A program made the translations under genes and the position numbers. DNA of 64,000 bases from Crambe crambe (taxonomy: Eukaryota; Porifera; Demospongiae; Poecilosclerida; Crambeidae), in NCBI GenBank assembly GCA_963924555.1, contig OZ004584.1:2355001-2419000 (forward strand). Reading direction: 5' to 3'. Under the pieces are notes generated by a model. It was not told where the DNA came from and made no database searches. It saw nothing but the letters and a program-made list of their open reading frames with translations. How positions within the stretch are numbered: the stretch's first letter is position 1; every line of letters starts with the position of its first letter. This document shows positions 63,812 through 64,000 of the stretch, in pieces.

Positions 63812-64000
63812 ATTTTAATGGAAGCAAGGTGTCTGGTTCTCTTGCCTTCTCCTCCATTTGTAGCTGGCCAGCAGAGGAATGGAAATTTGCTATGAAGGCT
63901 GGAATTCACAGATGGCTTGACAAAAATCATCTTAGGTGGTCTCTCGACATTGCAGATAGTTTGGGGAAAGACTTCATTAATGCTTTTACTGAAGTTCTGT
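63812..64000 (+). CDS. Open exon running off the right edge
   Basis: After the acceptor TTTTTATTCAG one frame stays open to the edge: FNGSKVSGSLAFSSICSWPA, EEWKFAMKAGIHRWLDKNHL, RWSLDIADSLGKDFINAFTE. No family recognised. Confidence 0.45.

Overview
The window reads as nuclear DNA of an early-branching animal, most likely a demosponge. This is inferred from the AT-rich sequence, short GT-AG introns, an Ig/FN3 receptor, an ankyrin-ZU5-Death gene, a Mieap-like gene, very dense TAGCTA/AGCTAGCT strings and a heavy load of nested transposable elements. No bacterial, organellar, CRISPR, rRNA or tRNA gene was seen. Exon ends below were placed by eye from GT/AG sites and reading-frame phase.

Host genes, left to right. 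(1) Positions 1-1932 hold the 3' part of a gene whose last domain resembles the C-terminal domain of Mieap (mitochondria-eating protein), with a one-base frameshift in an A run. (2) Positions 3366-19729 hold a 17-exon type I membrane receptor: signal peptide, three copies of an unusual cysteine-rich Ig-like domain, Ig and FN3 domains, a transmembrane helix and a tyrosine-rich tail with two ITIM-consensus motifs. Its third intron (5.7 kb) is full of mobile elements. (3) Positions 20567-24783 hold an ankyrin-ZU5-UPA-Death gene, followed by a decayed partial copy (25783-27965). (4) Positions 28305-57006 hold scattered exons of a gene ending in a protein kinase domain. The N-lobe exon (32453-32597) and the following kinase exons (56327 onward) are separated by about 23.7 kb made almost wholly of nested transposons. 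(5) Positions 57956-59297 (minus) encode an unrecognised membrane protein. (6) An open exon runs off the right edge.

The transposon nest can be dated by insertion order. A composite hairpin/foldback element received a full Gypsy-type LTR retrotransposon (32824-38095, TSD CCGAC) whose integrase lies upstream of the reverse transcriptase (Gmr1-like order). A second copy received an RLE-type non-LTR retrotransposon in a twin-priming configuration: inverted 5' half, direct 3' half, and a shared 10-bp TSD. That retrotransposon was later hit by a 6.2-kb Ginger-type DNA transposon (42094-48268, TSD CCGG) encoding integrase, ULP1-like protease and PHD finger. The same composite element also took a TA-flanked MITE and a second, 5'-truncated RLE retrotransposon.

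The most novel-looking signal is a superfamily of non-autonomous composite elements (families A, C and E here). Each has a long near-perfect foldback at one end and a short AGAGAGTGC/GCACTCTCT hairpin at the other. A and C also carry an internal AAT microsatellite. Each family has its own matching subterminal inverted repeat. The plan resembles Helentron-associated (HINE/DINE-1-like) elements, but no Rep/helicase gene is in the window.
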